This document shows, one piece after another, positions 13,201 to 28,560 of a DNA stretch of 64,000 bases; the first letter of the stretch is position 1, and each line of letters opens with the position of its first letter. A program made the position numbers and the translations under genes. The stretch is taken from positions 24,022,029 through 24,086,028 of the forward strand of contig NC_133933.1 of the NCBI RefSeq assembly GCF_031877795.1, read 5' to 3'. Under the pieces are notes generated by a model. That model saw nothing but the letters and a program-made list of their open reading frames with translations, was not told where the DNA came from and searched no databases. The DNA is from Strix aluco (lineage: Eukaryota > Chordata > Aves > Strigiformes > Strigidae).

Positions 13201-16200
13201 AAACTGCAAGCTACATATAAGCCTACAAACGTGTTATCAAGAAAGATGGACAGGAATCTAGGCTTATTTCCCACTCAAGAGCAACTATGACACCTACTTG
13301 GAGAGCACATGCTGCATCTGCCTTTGACCTCAACCTCATCTTTTGTGGGATTTTACTCAAGTGTCTGGATCTTCAGTGTTACTGCTATGAAGGACAGTAG
13401 GCATCACCATGAAGGAAAATGCAGAAAGCTTCTGTCTAGGTATGCTCCAACCGAGAGCATTCCTAAGCCTCAGCATTTTGCAGCCATTTCTCACAATTCA
13501 ACAATAATCTTCATTTTAAATAAATAATTTCTTGTATATTTATTTAGTTGTGATCATGTAACAGGTAATATTCCCAGGGATGACAGGCAGGAGGCAGCCA
13601 AAAAGCCCCTCACACTTACAGCTACAATTCATGCTGTCCTTCCTCATTTATTCTGAAGCATTCCACCACTGTCAGGCATACACAGAAAATTCTTGGATAA
13701 AGAAAAGGTGGTAGCTATCTCCTACAAGAATCAGATTTGTTGTTGTTGGGGGGGTGGGGTTTTTTTAATTTTATTAAAGTCCCCATGCATGGGCGAGGAA
13801 GGGGAAGGCTATGAATCAGAAAAAACCCAGATATAACAGCTGCCTCTGGGACAACACCCAGAAACCAACTTTCTGGGCAGAAAGTCCCTCTGACATAGGT
13901 CACAACTTCAGTCCAGCAAGAAGGGAGAAAGTCAGCCACAAGGGCAAGAGAAGAAAAAGACACGTCCTTACCTGCGTGTCCCGCCTTGATCCTACTTCTC
14001 CATTCATGGCCCTGAATTGTGACCAACTCATCTCATCTGGAGTAGATACTTGGCCATACACCAGAACTCTTCTGGCCCAACTTACTTTATTCTCATGCAG
14101 GTAGCAGGGGAGGGATGTATTCTGAGTAATAGCTGTCTAACAATGAGACCAGGCAATAAGGGGGGGGTCTGCTCCCCCACAACCAGGCCATCACTGCTTG
14201 AAATATAACCCTCAAGAGAGGGCTCATGCTATGCTGAGGCACCCTTTGAAAACATATCTAAAAAGTAATAAATTCTTATAGTTTGTGGGGTTTTTCTGAG
14301 AGCCATTTCTTGCCTTAATCAACTATGTGACAGTAGCTCTCCCTAACAGAAACCAGATAGTCCCTTCACATTCCCTAGAGATGTTTTTGGTGCACACACT
14401 TCTGTAGCAAGTCTTCAGCCTCTGCTATATGTACTGCTAAGCTTCATATGTTTTAAATTCAAAAAGACAATATGAACTGGATTAGGTACTATCTGATGAA
14501 ATTCAGTAGCTTACATTAAGCCAATCAGCCTAAGCAGTCGTAACAGTCCCTTTTTAATTCTACTATTGATAGATGTAGTGTTTTTCACACACTGAGCTTG
14601 TTTTTTTGACATCGTATTATCCAGGTCAGAAGATAACAAAGCCTCCTCAGATTAAAAAAAAATAAATACGTAAACAGTGGCTTTTTGTTCAGCAAAATAC
14701 TTGTCTGTTTGTAGGCAAACCTGCCATTAAAAAGTCTGCAACATTCACTTAGTGCAAAAAAATTCTCATCGCTGCTGCTGACTCATTATACATGCTGATG
14801 GGAATAATACACAAGTAAAAGCTGATAAAACAGCTCCCCAGTATCAGCAGGGTGATCTGGACCAGGGAGAAACTTTCCTGACTCTAGAATTCCTTCTCTG
14901 AATTCAAGCCTTTGAAGAAGCCAAGTTATATGAAAAGTGTTTTTAATTCCTTACTCATTATGAAGACCAAGAAAAGTGGCATGTGTTTGCTATAGTGAAA
15001 AACAAAATTGCAGTAAATAATGCAATCATCATCTTTTGATCTGAACACTGCCTGTACTTCATTAAACCTTGTATTTAAAATTAAGCTCCAGAAGATAAAC
15101 TGAACCAACCCACCATGGCGTCCTAAGAGAGGCAAGTGTGGCAGAAGCTGGTATTAGAATAGTAGTACAGGCATAAGTTTGGATTAAACGCATTGCGAAA
15201 CTGAACCTAAACTGTATACTGCTAGGGAAATGGATAGTCCTACTCTCCTGCCTGCTCTATCGCTTAGATCAAGCCGATATGCTGAGTCAAATTATTTGGC
15301 TACTTGACCAAAAACGGCGGCATGGGAAGCATGTGTGAGAGACACACTGCTTTCAGTCACATCAAAAAGTGGAATCAAATCACCACGTGGTCACAAAACC
15401 CAGTGAAAGTCAGAGGACAAGAATGTATGTCCCAGGACAGTAATCCCAAATTACAAAACACATCCCAAAAATTCACCAGTGTAAGAGATTGTTGGTGAAC
15501 AGTTGTTTTAAGAGAAATAGTTGCATTTACTCTCCTTCCTGAGCAAGATGGCATTGTGAATTTCAAGTAGGTGCTACCACTTGTCATAGAGCAGGCACTA
15601 ATGAATCTGGTCCCTGGGCAGTGGCATCACCTAGTAGCTACTGCCAGATGGGATAAAGGGCTGGCTGAACCCAGCTCAGTGATGAATCACTTAAACACAG
15701 ATACACTCATATTAGTTACTTTATATTCAGCAAGTTACTTTCCTAAAGAAAAACTGAAATGCTGGGTTTAAGCTCCATGCTAGTCAAGCTCTCAAGAGCT
15801 ACCAGTTGAGTTTGATACAGCCACATGAGAGACTAATCTTGTGTCTGAAGTTACTTCCCAGTACATTAATTTTTGGCTCTGGTAGGCAAGCTTGCTTTTC
15901 AATTTTGCTAATACAAAGCATCCAACTTCAGAAAAAATAAGGGTTTGTATATAAAAAAATAGCAAGTAAATGCAGCTATTTACATCCCTAGATCTAAAAC
16001 CTAAAAAAGCTTATCACATACACATTATACAGGACTTCACAAAATAATTCAGGAATTGAAATGTGGACATACATGCAACAATATGCGTTAAACAGATGTT
16101 CAACCTGTGAATATGTTTGTCTCTAACAAGTAAGGAGCCACATCATGTCTATCCCTCCACCCAGTACACTTAAAGTCCTCCCCAGGAGGATGTCCACATG

Positions 16201-16600
16201 ACCACAACTTGTTTATAGTATTTAGAATCTCAGCTGCAACTGAATTGCCCAGGAAATAGCAGAACTGCTATGGGGTAAAAGAGGTAAACTATTTTAGGAA
16301 CCGAAGTTCAGCCTACTTCTTCAGATGTGAAAGGGGAACCTGAAACCACTTATTCCACAGAATGGGAATGCTTTAAATCAGCATTACATCTCTCTCACAT
16401 GTAAACCATAATTTCTTTTTGCAGAGAATGCAGCACGTGTGACTTCAGCAGATTTCTTTTTCTGTCACTGTTAAATTAGCCTGCATTCAACTTTGATGGT
16501 ATTCTCTTTCCCCACAACTCCCAAACACAAGTTAATAGGAATTTACATTTTTAAATACTACAATTTCTTCAACATATGGCAACTGTAGTTACTAAGAATC
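10256..16600. other. Intergenic DNA, nothing recognised
   Basis: No gene, RNA or clear repeat is recognised. The largest open frame (11,951-12,478 plus strand, 175 codons) sits in a locally GC-rich patch, is overlapped by comparable frames on the other strand, and has no family signature. T-rich runs occur at 13,008-13,041. Confidence 0.55.
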
Positions 16601-16689
16601 TTGCAAGACTTTAAACGGTGTTTTCAAAACTGGCTGAAGAAAACAGTGCTTCTCCGAAAACAAAACAAAAAAACCCCCAAACCTTTAAG

Positions 16690-16938
16690 TTATTTTAAAT
16701 CCATTAGATTTTGTTTGTCAATGGTTTTCTCAAAAATTATCTCACCCAACAAGCAGGCATATACAGTTCCAAGAGGACCATCTCTGGTTTTATCAAAAGA
16801 ACACTTAGGACACCCAAGAGCAATAAAATGTTTTAGTGGATTGCCATGCTGTAGGTCAGCTAACTCCCCCTGTGACTCATTTCCACACCTGTCAGTTCCA
16901 GAGGAAGCAGCCCAGGAGACAAAGACGACAAGCTGCAA
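16690..16938 (-). other. Minus-strand ORF of unknown status
   Basis: This is an open frame of 82 codons on the minus strand, 3' of H3-3A. Its composition is more protein-like than its neighbours: a GCPKCS cysteine pair, then a GPLGTVYACLLG stretch and a lysine-rich end. The frame is open upstream of the first ATG as well, and a 'tgacag' acceptor-like site lies near 16,893. I do not recognise the protein, and no polyadenylation signal follows closely. It could be an exon of a transcript shared with the 18.0-18.4 kb ORF, an old retrocopy fragment, or chance. Confidence 0.12.
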
Positions 16939-18040
16939 TACCTATTTGGTAAACGCCCGCAGACTTTGTACTACAGGCTGATTTTCTTTTTAGCTGATGC
17001 CCAAACCTGCATATGCAGACAGCTAACAGGGCCACCAACAGCTACTGCTCACTCCAAACAGCACGACAGACACGTGCCAACGTGTGAAATGAGGAAACTG
17101 CATTGATCAAACCACAACTCTTCAGTTATTTTTAAACCACACCATTGCATGTAACTGGATCAGAACTATTTTGTCTGCCCTCCTTCTTCACCCCAGGGAG
17201 CAGGAACCTGTAATCCTGAAATGACAGAAGGAAGGGAGTGCCACACAACATCAGCAGCCGAAAACTTAACTCTAAATAACAAGCTGTATCCTACCTTCTC
17301 TACCAATCCCTGCATGCCCTAACTGCAGATCTCCAGTGCTACGTAGTCCTCCTGTCCCCCCACCACTTCCCAAAAACGATTTTGTTGGAGTGCTACTACA
17401 CAAGGAAAAAAAGTTGATTAAACAGGAACCGTAGATGGTCTTGTTCCTCCTCCTCTGTAGCTTTTTTATTAACACCAATCCCCCCTTTTTGTGCTGCTGT
17501 TTCTGTACTGCAGAACTTGTCTTTGATAGACTCCTAGGTGCAAGTGAACTGTCAACTCTGGATGAGTTATGTCAACAATACTTAGACAGATAGCTTCCAA
17601 AATCTGCTGAAAAAAAAAAACCACCCAAGTAACTAAACTCTCAGCATAAAACCCCCAGCAATGTCACCTTTTGTACTCCCCTTCCTCCATTAACATTAAA
17701 CAGCATCAACTAGAAGATCCATCCAAAATTGGACTGACATCTGACCATTCTGGCAAACTTAAAAAACTGCAGTTCTTAATGAAAGCTGATGATTTAATTA
17801 TTCTTATTTTTATGCTGCCACACAGTAAAGACGAAAACAGTGTACTCAGGGCAGGTGGTGGAAAAGATAAGAGATTAATTTGTTCACTGAAACAGTGGAA
17901 AACTCTGAAGAATGAAAATCCATCATCCTCAAAAAAAACAAATGAGGAGCAGAGAAGTAGTACCCTAAGATTCCTCAGGAATAAAACCAAGACTACACTT
18001 GGTATCAATATAGACAAAGACAGCTAATCACTGACAGGAT

Positions 18041-18425
18041 TCACAGGGCATCTCCAGGGCCACAACCGTCATAACCAACACTGTCAAAAAGGCAAACTTT
18101 ATCCCTAAGCTGCACGTGCAGCATTGCACACTTCCATGTTGCCAACCGCATAGATTCCAGATCCCCCTCATCTTCCATTATGAATTCTTGTGCCTTGAAC
18201 AATTTAACTGCATTGTCAGTTAAACTGGGATATTCCTCTTTAAGAGAAAGAACTCGGTATTTCATTTCAGTACCAAGATCTCTAGATTTGGTTTTCTAGT
18301 ATACCTAAGAAAGAAAAAAGTTATCAATGCTTCAATTCCAAGTTATTAAACAACAAAAAATAATTCAGCCTGATTACCTTTTTGTGTAGGTGGTTGCAGC
18401 ATTGTTGACTGATGCATGAAGCAGA
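18041..18425 (-). other. Possible two-exon fragment, unknown gene
   Basis: On the minus strand, 18,041-18,265 encodes 74 residues from an ATG. The amphipathic, charged sequence (SLKEEYPSLTDNAVKLFKAQ, then EDEGDLESMRLATWK) looks like real helical protein. The frame stays open upstream to a 'tatactag' acceptor-like site near 18,298. About 80 bases further upstream, around 18,377-18,425, a short open block is bordered by a 'tacttcag' acceptor-like site and an 'aaaaaggtaatc' donor-like site. I cannot assign a family, and joining the two blocks in frame needs a weak acceptor. It lies about 1.3 kb past the H3-3A 3' end on the same strand, so a downstream transcript, a retrocopy or chance are all possible. 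Confidence 0.22.
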
Positions 18426-18499
18426 ATTCTGAAGTACAGGACAAAACAAGTAGTTAATTGTATTGAAATGCATTTATAGCAAGTTTAACAGGGTTGTTA

Positions 18500-19770
18500 T
18501 CAAGTAGACAGAAGTGACATCTTAAATCGCTAAGTTTATATTTCTGTTGCTCTGGATGCTCCAAGACAAGTCTTCCTTAATTTTTAGTTGATAGCTATGA
18601 ACTGCCTGGCATCAAAAGGATGTGATCACATTTTGTCTAGCATTAGTTTTCTCTGTGACAAGCTACTCCATTTAAATACTTTACTCCACACAACCCTGGC
18701 AGACAGCATTCATTACTAGAGCCGAGCAAGTTATGAATAATGTGATTTATTCTGTAGTTTTTGGCTCTGTTCAAGATACCAAAGCAGATAATACATCTCT
18801 ATTAATCCTCTTTGGAAATCTTCAGACAAATTCACTCGTGTGATTAGAGCTCACTTGGAACCTCTTGAAAGAAGTTAGCAGCAAATAAGCTCTGTAGGAG
18901 TCTTAGTATAGAGGTGAAATCTGTTCACTACCTACATATTTTCTTCTGTGTAATTCATTTCATTATCTGCAAGAGCTATCAAAAAGTACACCACATAACT
19001 CATCTCCAGACTGGGCCATCAGAAGTTTCAGGTGAAAAATTAAACCCAAGTTTTTCTAGAACATAATTTCAGCAGTAAATTTCTTCACAGGAACTTTCAT
19101 CAGCAGTTGGGGGGAATATAAAAAAAACCAGTAAGTTTCAAGTGTGTGCTCTTAAGTACTGCTTCTATGAAGTACTGTAACTAAGAAAAATGGTCGAGAA
19201 GTGTCTTTTTCATTAGTGCACAAACTGAAACTAATCACATGTGCACTAAGCTCTCAAACATGCTAGAGGGTGTGACTGAAACAGAAAGGTAGTCAACCAA
19301 AAAGTGAACACCTACAAACTGAGAAACCAGTAACAGTGCAAAAGGGTTTAAGAGGAAACAGAAACACCCTAAAAACCCCCAAACCATCACACCCCACCAC
19401 TTACACCATACTAACAAACGATGAAAATCAGAAATGCTTCCAAATTAGAACATTAATTCCTTTCTTACATGACTTAAACAGCAACAAAACCGTTTTTTCT
19501 TAGCACCGTAGCTTAGTTAAGAGAGCTCAATCCAGCTCCAGACTCTACCTGGTAACATACTCACCAAACTTGCTTTCACGTGGAGCAAACAGAAATTTTA
19601 CACTCTTAAAAAACACCCTCACATATACACTACGTCAGCCAAGTAGCACCCCCAGTGTTTCCTAGATCTGCTCTAAGTATTTAGGCCACATATTGAAGAG
19701 AAAAAGGGAAGGGAAGGCTGATTATTTTTTAATCAAATATAACCCACATGTAATATTCAAAAATCAAGAC
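18500..19770. other. Spacer between H3-3A 3' end and 18-kb ORF
   Basis: A/T-rich unique sequence with no convincing gene, RNA or repeat. The minus-strand frame at 19,235-19,417 is short and hydrophobic and has no family signature. Confidence 0.5.
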
Positions 19771-19774
19771 TAAA

Positions 19775-20290
19775 AGCAGGCATCATTTAATGTATTTTAA
19801 TAGCAAACTTACAGGAACAGCACAGAAGACAGACAACATTAAAAACATGTACTTGCATGTAGGACAACTCAGTTAGAAAAGTATAGTGAATGGATGGAAT
19901 CTACTGTATGATAAAAATGCTACAAACACCATTTAGTTGCCATTGGTAAGAAATTTACTTGTTTAAAAAAATCCAAATGCTGGCATTGTCCAGAAAAATT
20001 TGACAGGTTTATTTATAATTTTTTTTATAAAGTTGAATTGTTGAAACTTGTTCACTGAAACATTTTTTGACCGCATTGATGTTTTATGTCCCCTCATTTA
20101 TATTAAAAATCCACACACAAATGAAAATGGAAAAAAACTTGCCAATACCCAATTCTGTCCCCTATTTTTCCATTTGCAACCATATACTTAGGTACCTTTT
20201 AACCCCATGGAAAAAATATCTAACGTTCATTACTACCAATAACAGGAAGAAGATTTTGCTTCGAGAATGACAAACCCATCATAGTGAAGT
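19775..20290 (-). other. H3-3A: H3-3A 3' untranslated region
   Basis: About 515 bases follow the TAA stop on the minus strand. Long stretches match my memory of the mammalian H3-3A 3'UTR: the segment just after the stop about the GGGTTTGTCATTCTC block, the CCATGGGGTTAAAAGGTACC area, and the terminal part containing ACAATGCCAGCATTTGG and TAGTGAATGG-type words. Such conservation outside coding sequence supports H3-3A rather than H3-3B and suggests post-transcriptional control elements. The exact 3' end is inferred. Confidence 0.75.
19786..19801 (-). terminator. Putative H3-3A polyadenylation signals
   Basis: On the minus strand two ATTAAA hexamers occur close together, at 19,796-19,801 and 19,786-19,791. 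They lie at the end of the block that resembles the vertebrate H3-3A 3'UTR, so cleavage would fall at about 19,765-19,780. An earlier AATAAA (plus-strand tttatt at about 20,008-20,013) could give a shorter 3'UTR. Confidence 0.6.
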
Positions 20291-24921
<4,631 letters not shown>

Positions 24922-26375
24922 CTGCCGGGGGGGGGGGGGGGGTGGGTGTAGGGAGGGAGGGGGGAAAGGGGGGGGTGTAGGGATGGGGAGAGAGGGGCCG
25001 GCCGCCCCGCTCAGCGCACGCCCCCGCCGGCACCTGCCCCCCCCGCGGGCGGCCCCCCTGCCCCGCGCCCCTGCCCGCGGCCGTTCACGGCGGGGAGAGT
25101 CGTTACCGCCTCCGAGCCCGCCTAACGCCTCCAATCGCCAAAAAGAGAAAGAGGAAAAAAAAAAATTAAAAAAAAATTAGGAATTAAACGCCTGCCGATC
25201 GCGGAATATTAAAATACAGGGGTTTTGCCCACGAATTCAATAGCGAGGCGGCGGCGGCTGAAGCCGAGCGAGTCGCCCGCCAGCAGGCGCGGAGAGGCGG
25301 CTGTCGCCTCCCCCCGCCGGCCGCCCGTCACCTGCGAAGTGTTTGCAAATACCGCCCGGCGAAGCCCGGGGGGCCGGCACCCGACCCTCCGCTTCCACCC
25401 GGCGAAAACCTCCTTCGAAACGGCGGAGCGGGCGAGAGGGGAGAAGCAGCCCCCGCCGGCCCTCCGCCGGGCAGCCCGGCGCTCGCCGCCGCCGCCCGCG
25501 CTCCCCGACCCGCCGGCAGCCGCAGGCAAATCGGCATTTATCGTGCGAAAAGGAAAGGGTCCGGATAAAGTGCGAGAAAGCAACAAACTTTGTTTTTGGG
25601 GAGGGGGGGTTGTTTTTTGGGTGCCGTCTTTCTCTTTCTGTGCAACTGCTTCCCCAAAGCTGCCTCGCTCCCAAGCGCCTCTCACAGGCAAACTCATCTC
25701 CCAGACCCAGAACAAAATGGAAACAATCACGAAATGCAGCCCTAGTCCTTTTGCAAAGGAGGAAAAAATAAATTGCAAAAAATAACGCCGAAAAAATCGC
25801 AAGGAACTCCAAACCATGTGGGTGCAGACGAAGGGGGAGGCAGCGGAAAAGTTTGCACTCGAAAACCAAAAAATTGCGTTGGGTTTGGGTCGTTCCTTCG
25901 GCGAATTTCTTTCCCTTTTTATTGTTTTTTATGCAATAGGAAAAAAAATATGGTCGGTGACCAGAGAAAAGAGACAAGATGGTGAAGCTGAGCAACAACT
26001 GTGGGGAGCAGGGGAAGGAAGGCAGGAGAGTTACCCTGGGCTGGCGAGCGGCTCCTCTTTGCGGCCGCTTCCCAGCGCCGATCCGGGGGATGCCGGGCTG
26101 AGGAGGCAGCTAAGGGGCTGGGGAGGCTGCTGGGGGGGGTTTGGAGCGGGGGCGAGGGGAGCAGAGGGGGGCAACGACGGCGCGAAGCGGGGCCGGGGGT
26201 GCCGGCGGAGGGAGCCGCTCCGGCTGCGCCGGGAAGGCGGCGCGGGGAAGGGGACCCGAGCCGCCGCCGCCTCCCGAGCCCCCCAAAAGTTTGTGGGGAG
26301 GGTCGGCGGAGGGCGGCGGGGCGCCGCCGGGGGGCGGCGGGGTGCGGGGGGCGGCGGGCGCGGCGCCAGACTTAC
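24922..26375 (-). other. H3-3A intron 1 (inferred)
   Basis: A GC-rich intron inferred between the non-coding first exon and the ATG exon. It carries the G16 run (24,927-24,942 on the plus strand). It also has a further donor-like site on the minus strand near 25,104-25,109 (GGTAACGAC) and another near 26,032 (GGTAAC), which could belong to alternative first exons. Large frames in both strands are by-products of the GC content. Confidence 0.5.
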
Positions 26376-26510
26376 CCCGTCCGCTGGGCGAGCGCGGCTG
26401 CCGTGCGGGAGGGAGGGAGGGCGGGCAGGCGGGCGGGCGCAAGGAGGAGCCGGAGCTGCTGCTGCTGCTGGCGGCGGCGGCGGCTCGGAGCACAATTGAA
26501 AGATGGCTGA
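26376..26510 (-). other. H3-3A: Probable H3-3A non-coding first exon
   Basis: The minus strand has a strong donor GACGGG/GTAAGTCTGG, with the exon's last base at 26,376. Upstream lies a GCC/GCAG-rich 5'UTR-like stretch, preceded by GCCATCTTTCAATTG, which contains a YY1-type site (AAGATGGC on the plus strand near 26,501). Vertebrate H3-3A has a non-coding first exon about 1.5 kb before the ATG exon, which fits. The start site itself is a guess. Confidence 0.5.
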
Positions 26511-27249
26511 CTCGGGAGGGCCGGCCCCGCGCGCGGCCCCGCCCCGCCGCCGCGCCCCGCCCCGGCCCCGCCCGCCCGCCAATGGAGCACAATGGAGGGA
26601 AGGCGCGGCCCCGCCCCGGCCCCGCCCCTCCCTCGGCGCCGTGTGTACAAACACAAAAGACACGCCGCGCGCGAGGGGGATTCCCTCCCCCGGCGCCCCG
26701 CCGCCCCTCCCCTCCCCGGCGGGCCGGGGGCGCGCCAGGCCACAGCGGGGCCAGCGGCCGCTCAGCGCCGCCGAACCGAACGGAGCGGGGCAGGCGGCCC
26801 CCGGCCCGGCCCAGCAGCCCCGGCCGTCAGCCCTCGCCCGCCCCGCCCGGCAGCAGGCACGGCCGGGCCCCGCCGGGCGGGCGGCAGGCGCAGCGGGGGC
26901 CCGGGGCTGCCCGCACCCGGCCGGGGGGTGGGGGAGCCAGGCCCAGCTCTTACCCACCGAAGTGTACAAGGCACCTCGTCATCCCCCGCAGCCCCTCTTA
27001 CTGGGGGGGGGAGGGTTTGAGGGTTGGTTTTTCTTTACATGGAAGCAACACCAAAATTCTGCCGCGAGCAGGCCCGGCGGAGGGAACCCGACGAGGGTCT
27101 GCCACGGAAGCGCCATTTTCCTCGTTCTGCAAAATAAGAGCCGAGCGGCAGGAGGGCACTGCCGGGGTCACTCCCGACCGGGAAACACACTGCAGACGCA
27201 ACGGGTCACAGGGAAAATCTGAGGTCTGGAAGGAAGAGGAGTCTCATCC

Positions 27250-28080
27250 CCTGTATCAGTGCTGCCAACTACTTCAAGTTTGAAATGCAGTTATTAGAAA
27301 AGCGACTGCAAGTTTAGCACTGTCATTGCCAACGGATCCTGTCCAGTTGTATCAGCTGCCATGTTGTTTAATGAGAAAATTCACTCTTACTGTATTTTCT
27401 GTTAATGTCAGAAATGAAACACCCGATGGGAAAGTAACCTCCACCCTAACATGACTGAACAGTCACTTGCAATTTTCTCAGCTACATTTCAACTGCAGAG
27501 CCAAATTCTGTACTCACACAGATTGGTGCCATCATCTTGTCTGTCTTTTAGGTATAAGAAGGAGTTGTATTTGATTTGCAAAACCTTTACTATGGACAAT
27601 GATGATGTAATGCAGCTCTGTGCAGAGACACCCAAGCTACCTCCAGCAGCAGCAGTAGTTCAGCCATGTGAGCAGAGCGATTCACTTGGGGCCAATCAAG
27701 CCCGACAAGGAAGAGTGTTATCGTGGGCAGAACACCCGGCTAAAATAGATAGAGGCTGCTTTGGCACTCAAACACAACAGGCTGCACTACGCAGACTGGT
27801 GTAGACAGACCAGACATACACCTCTGACCCTATGGTGAGTCTGAGAGGTGACTGCCCGGGAAAAAGCAACCACAAAGGATTTTAGTTGTACTTACAGAAG
27901 AATTAGCAGAGTAACTTATCTGTTGATGGTATTTTATGAGAGAACAGCACCTTAATGGAGAGGCAGAAAGCGAACTCAAAGCTGTACAGTATTATACAAT
28001 GGAGTATTTGCAAACCCTCCGTAAGCTCCACAAGGCAGGCACCGAAACTGGCATCAGTTCCCAGCGCAACACCCGCACCC
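27250..28080. other. Spacer between two CpG islands
   Basis: Ordinary unique sequence. One plus-strand frame of 117 codons (27,451-27,804) overlaps it. It has no recognisable family and no splice support, so I do not call it a gene. Confidence 0.5.
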
Positions 28081-28560
28081 CATACCGCGCGGCTGGAAAA
28101 GTTAGAAGCGGGCAGCGCCACGTCCCAGCCGCCGGCAGCTGCCCGGGGAGGATCAATTCCCCGGAGCCCCGTGAGCTCTCCCTCCGCGCCGCTCGCGGGC
28201 GGGCAGGGGGCCGCCGCGCCTGCCTTCCCCCGGCCGCTCCCCGCGCGCCGCCCGAGCGCCCGGCGGGCTGGCACTGCGCCCTCTGCCGCGGGCCCGCGCC
28301 GCCATTGGCGGAAGCGCCCTGGAATTCCATGACGTCACGGCGGGGGCGCGGCGCGGGGCTGGCCCGGCCCCGGGGCTGCCCGCCCGGCCCCTTCCCCCGC
28401 GGGGAGCCCCCAGCGACCCGCGGCACCGAGCACTCCTCTCCCTCTGCTCTGGGACGCCGCCGCGGCTGCCTGCCCTACCGCCAGCCGTCCTGACCCCTTG
28501 GAAGCGCTGAGCCAATCCCGCAGGCCGGACGGCGGCGTACCCCCGGTTAACTGCCCGCGC
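28080..28560. promoter_or_regulatory. Orphan CpG island with CRE and CCAAT boxes
   Basis: A compact CpG island about 1.6 kb upstream of the inferred H3-3A exon 1. It contains a perfect palindromic CRE, TGACGTCA, at 28,330-28,337. An inverted CCAAT box (ATTGG) lies at 28,304-28,308, 21 bases away, and a forward CCAAT at 28,512-28,516. A plus-strand donor-like site (AACAG/GTAGGA at 28,682/28,683) lies downstream. The combination is typical of an active promoter, but no gene is identified. It could be an alternative H3-3A start or a lncRNA promoter on the plus strand. Confidence 0.55.

Noticed and set aside
26031-27283. Very long frames (312 codons minus, 380 codons plus) in the CpG island
   Set aside because: Pro/Ala/Gly/Arg-rich translations on both strands at once, produced by lack of A/T stop codons; no domain and no conserved start.
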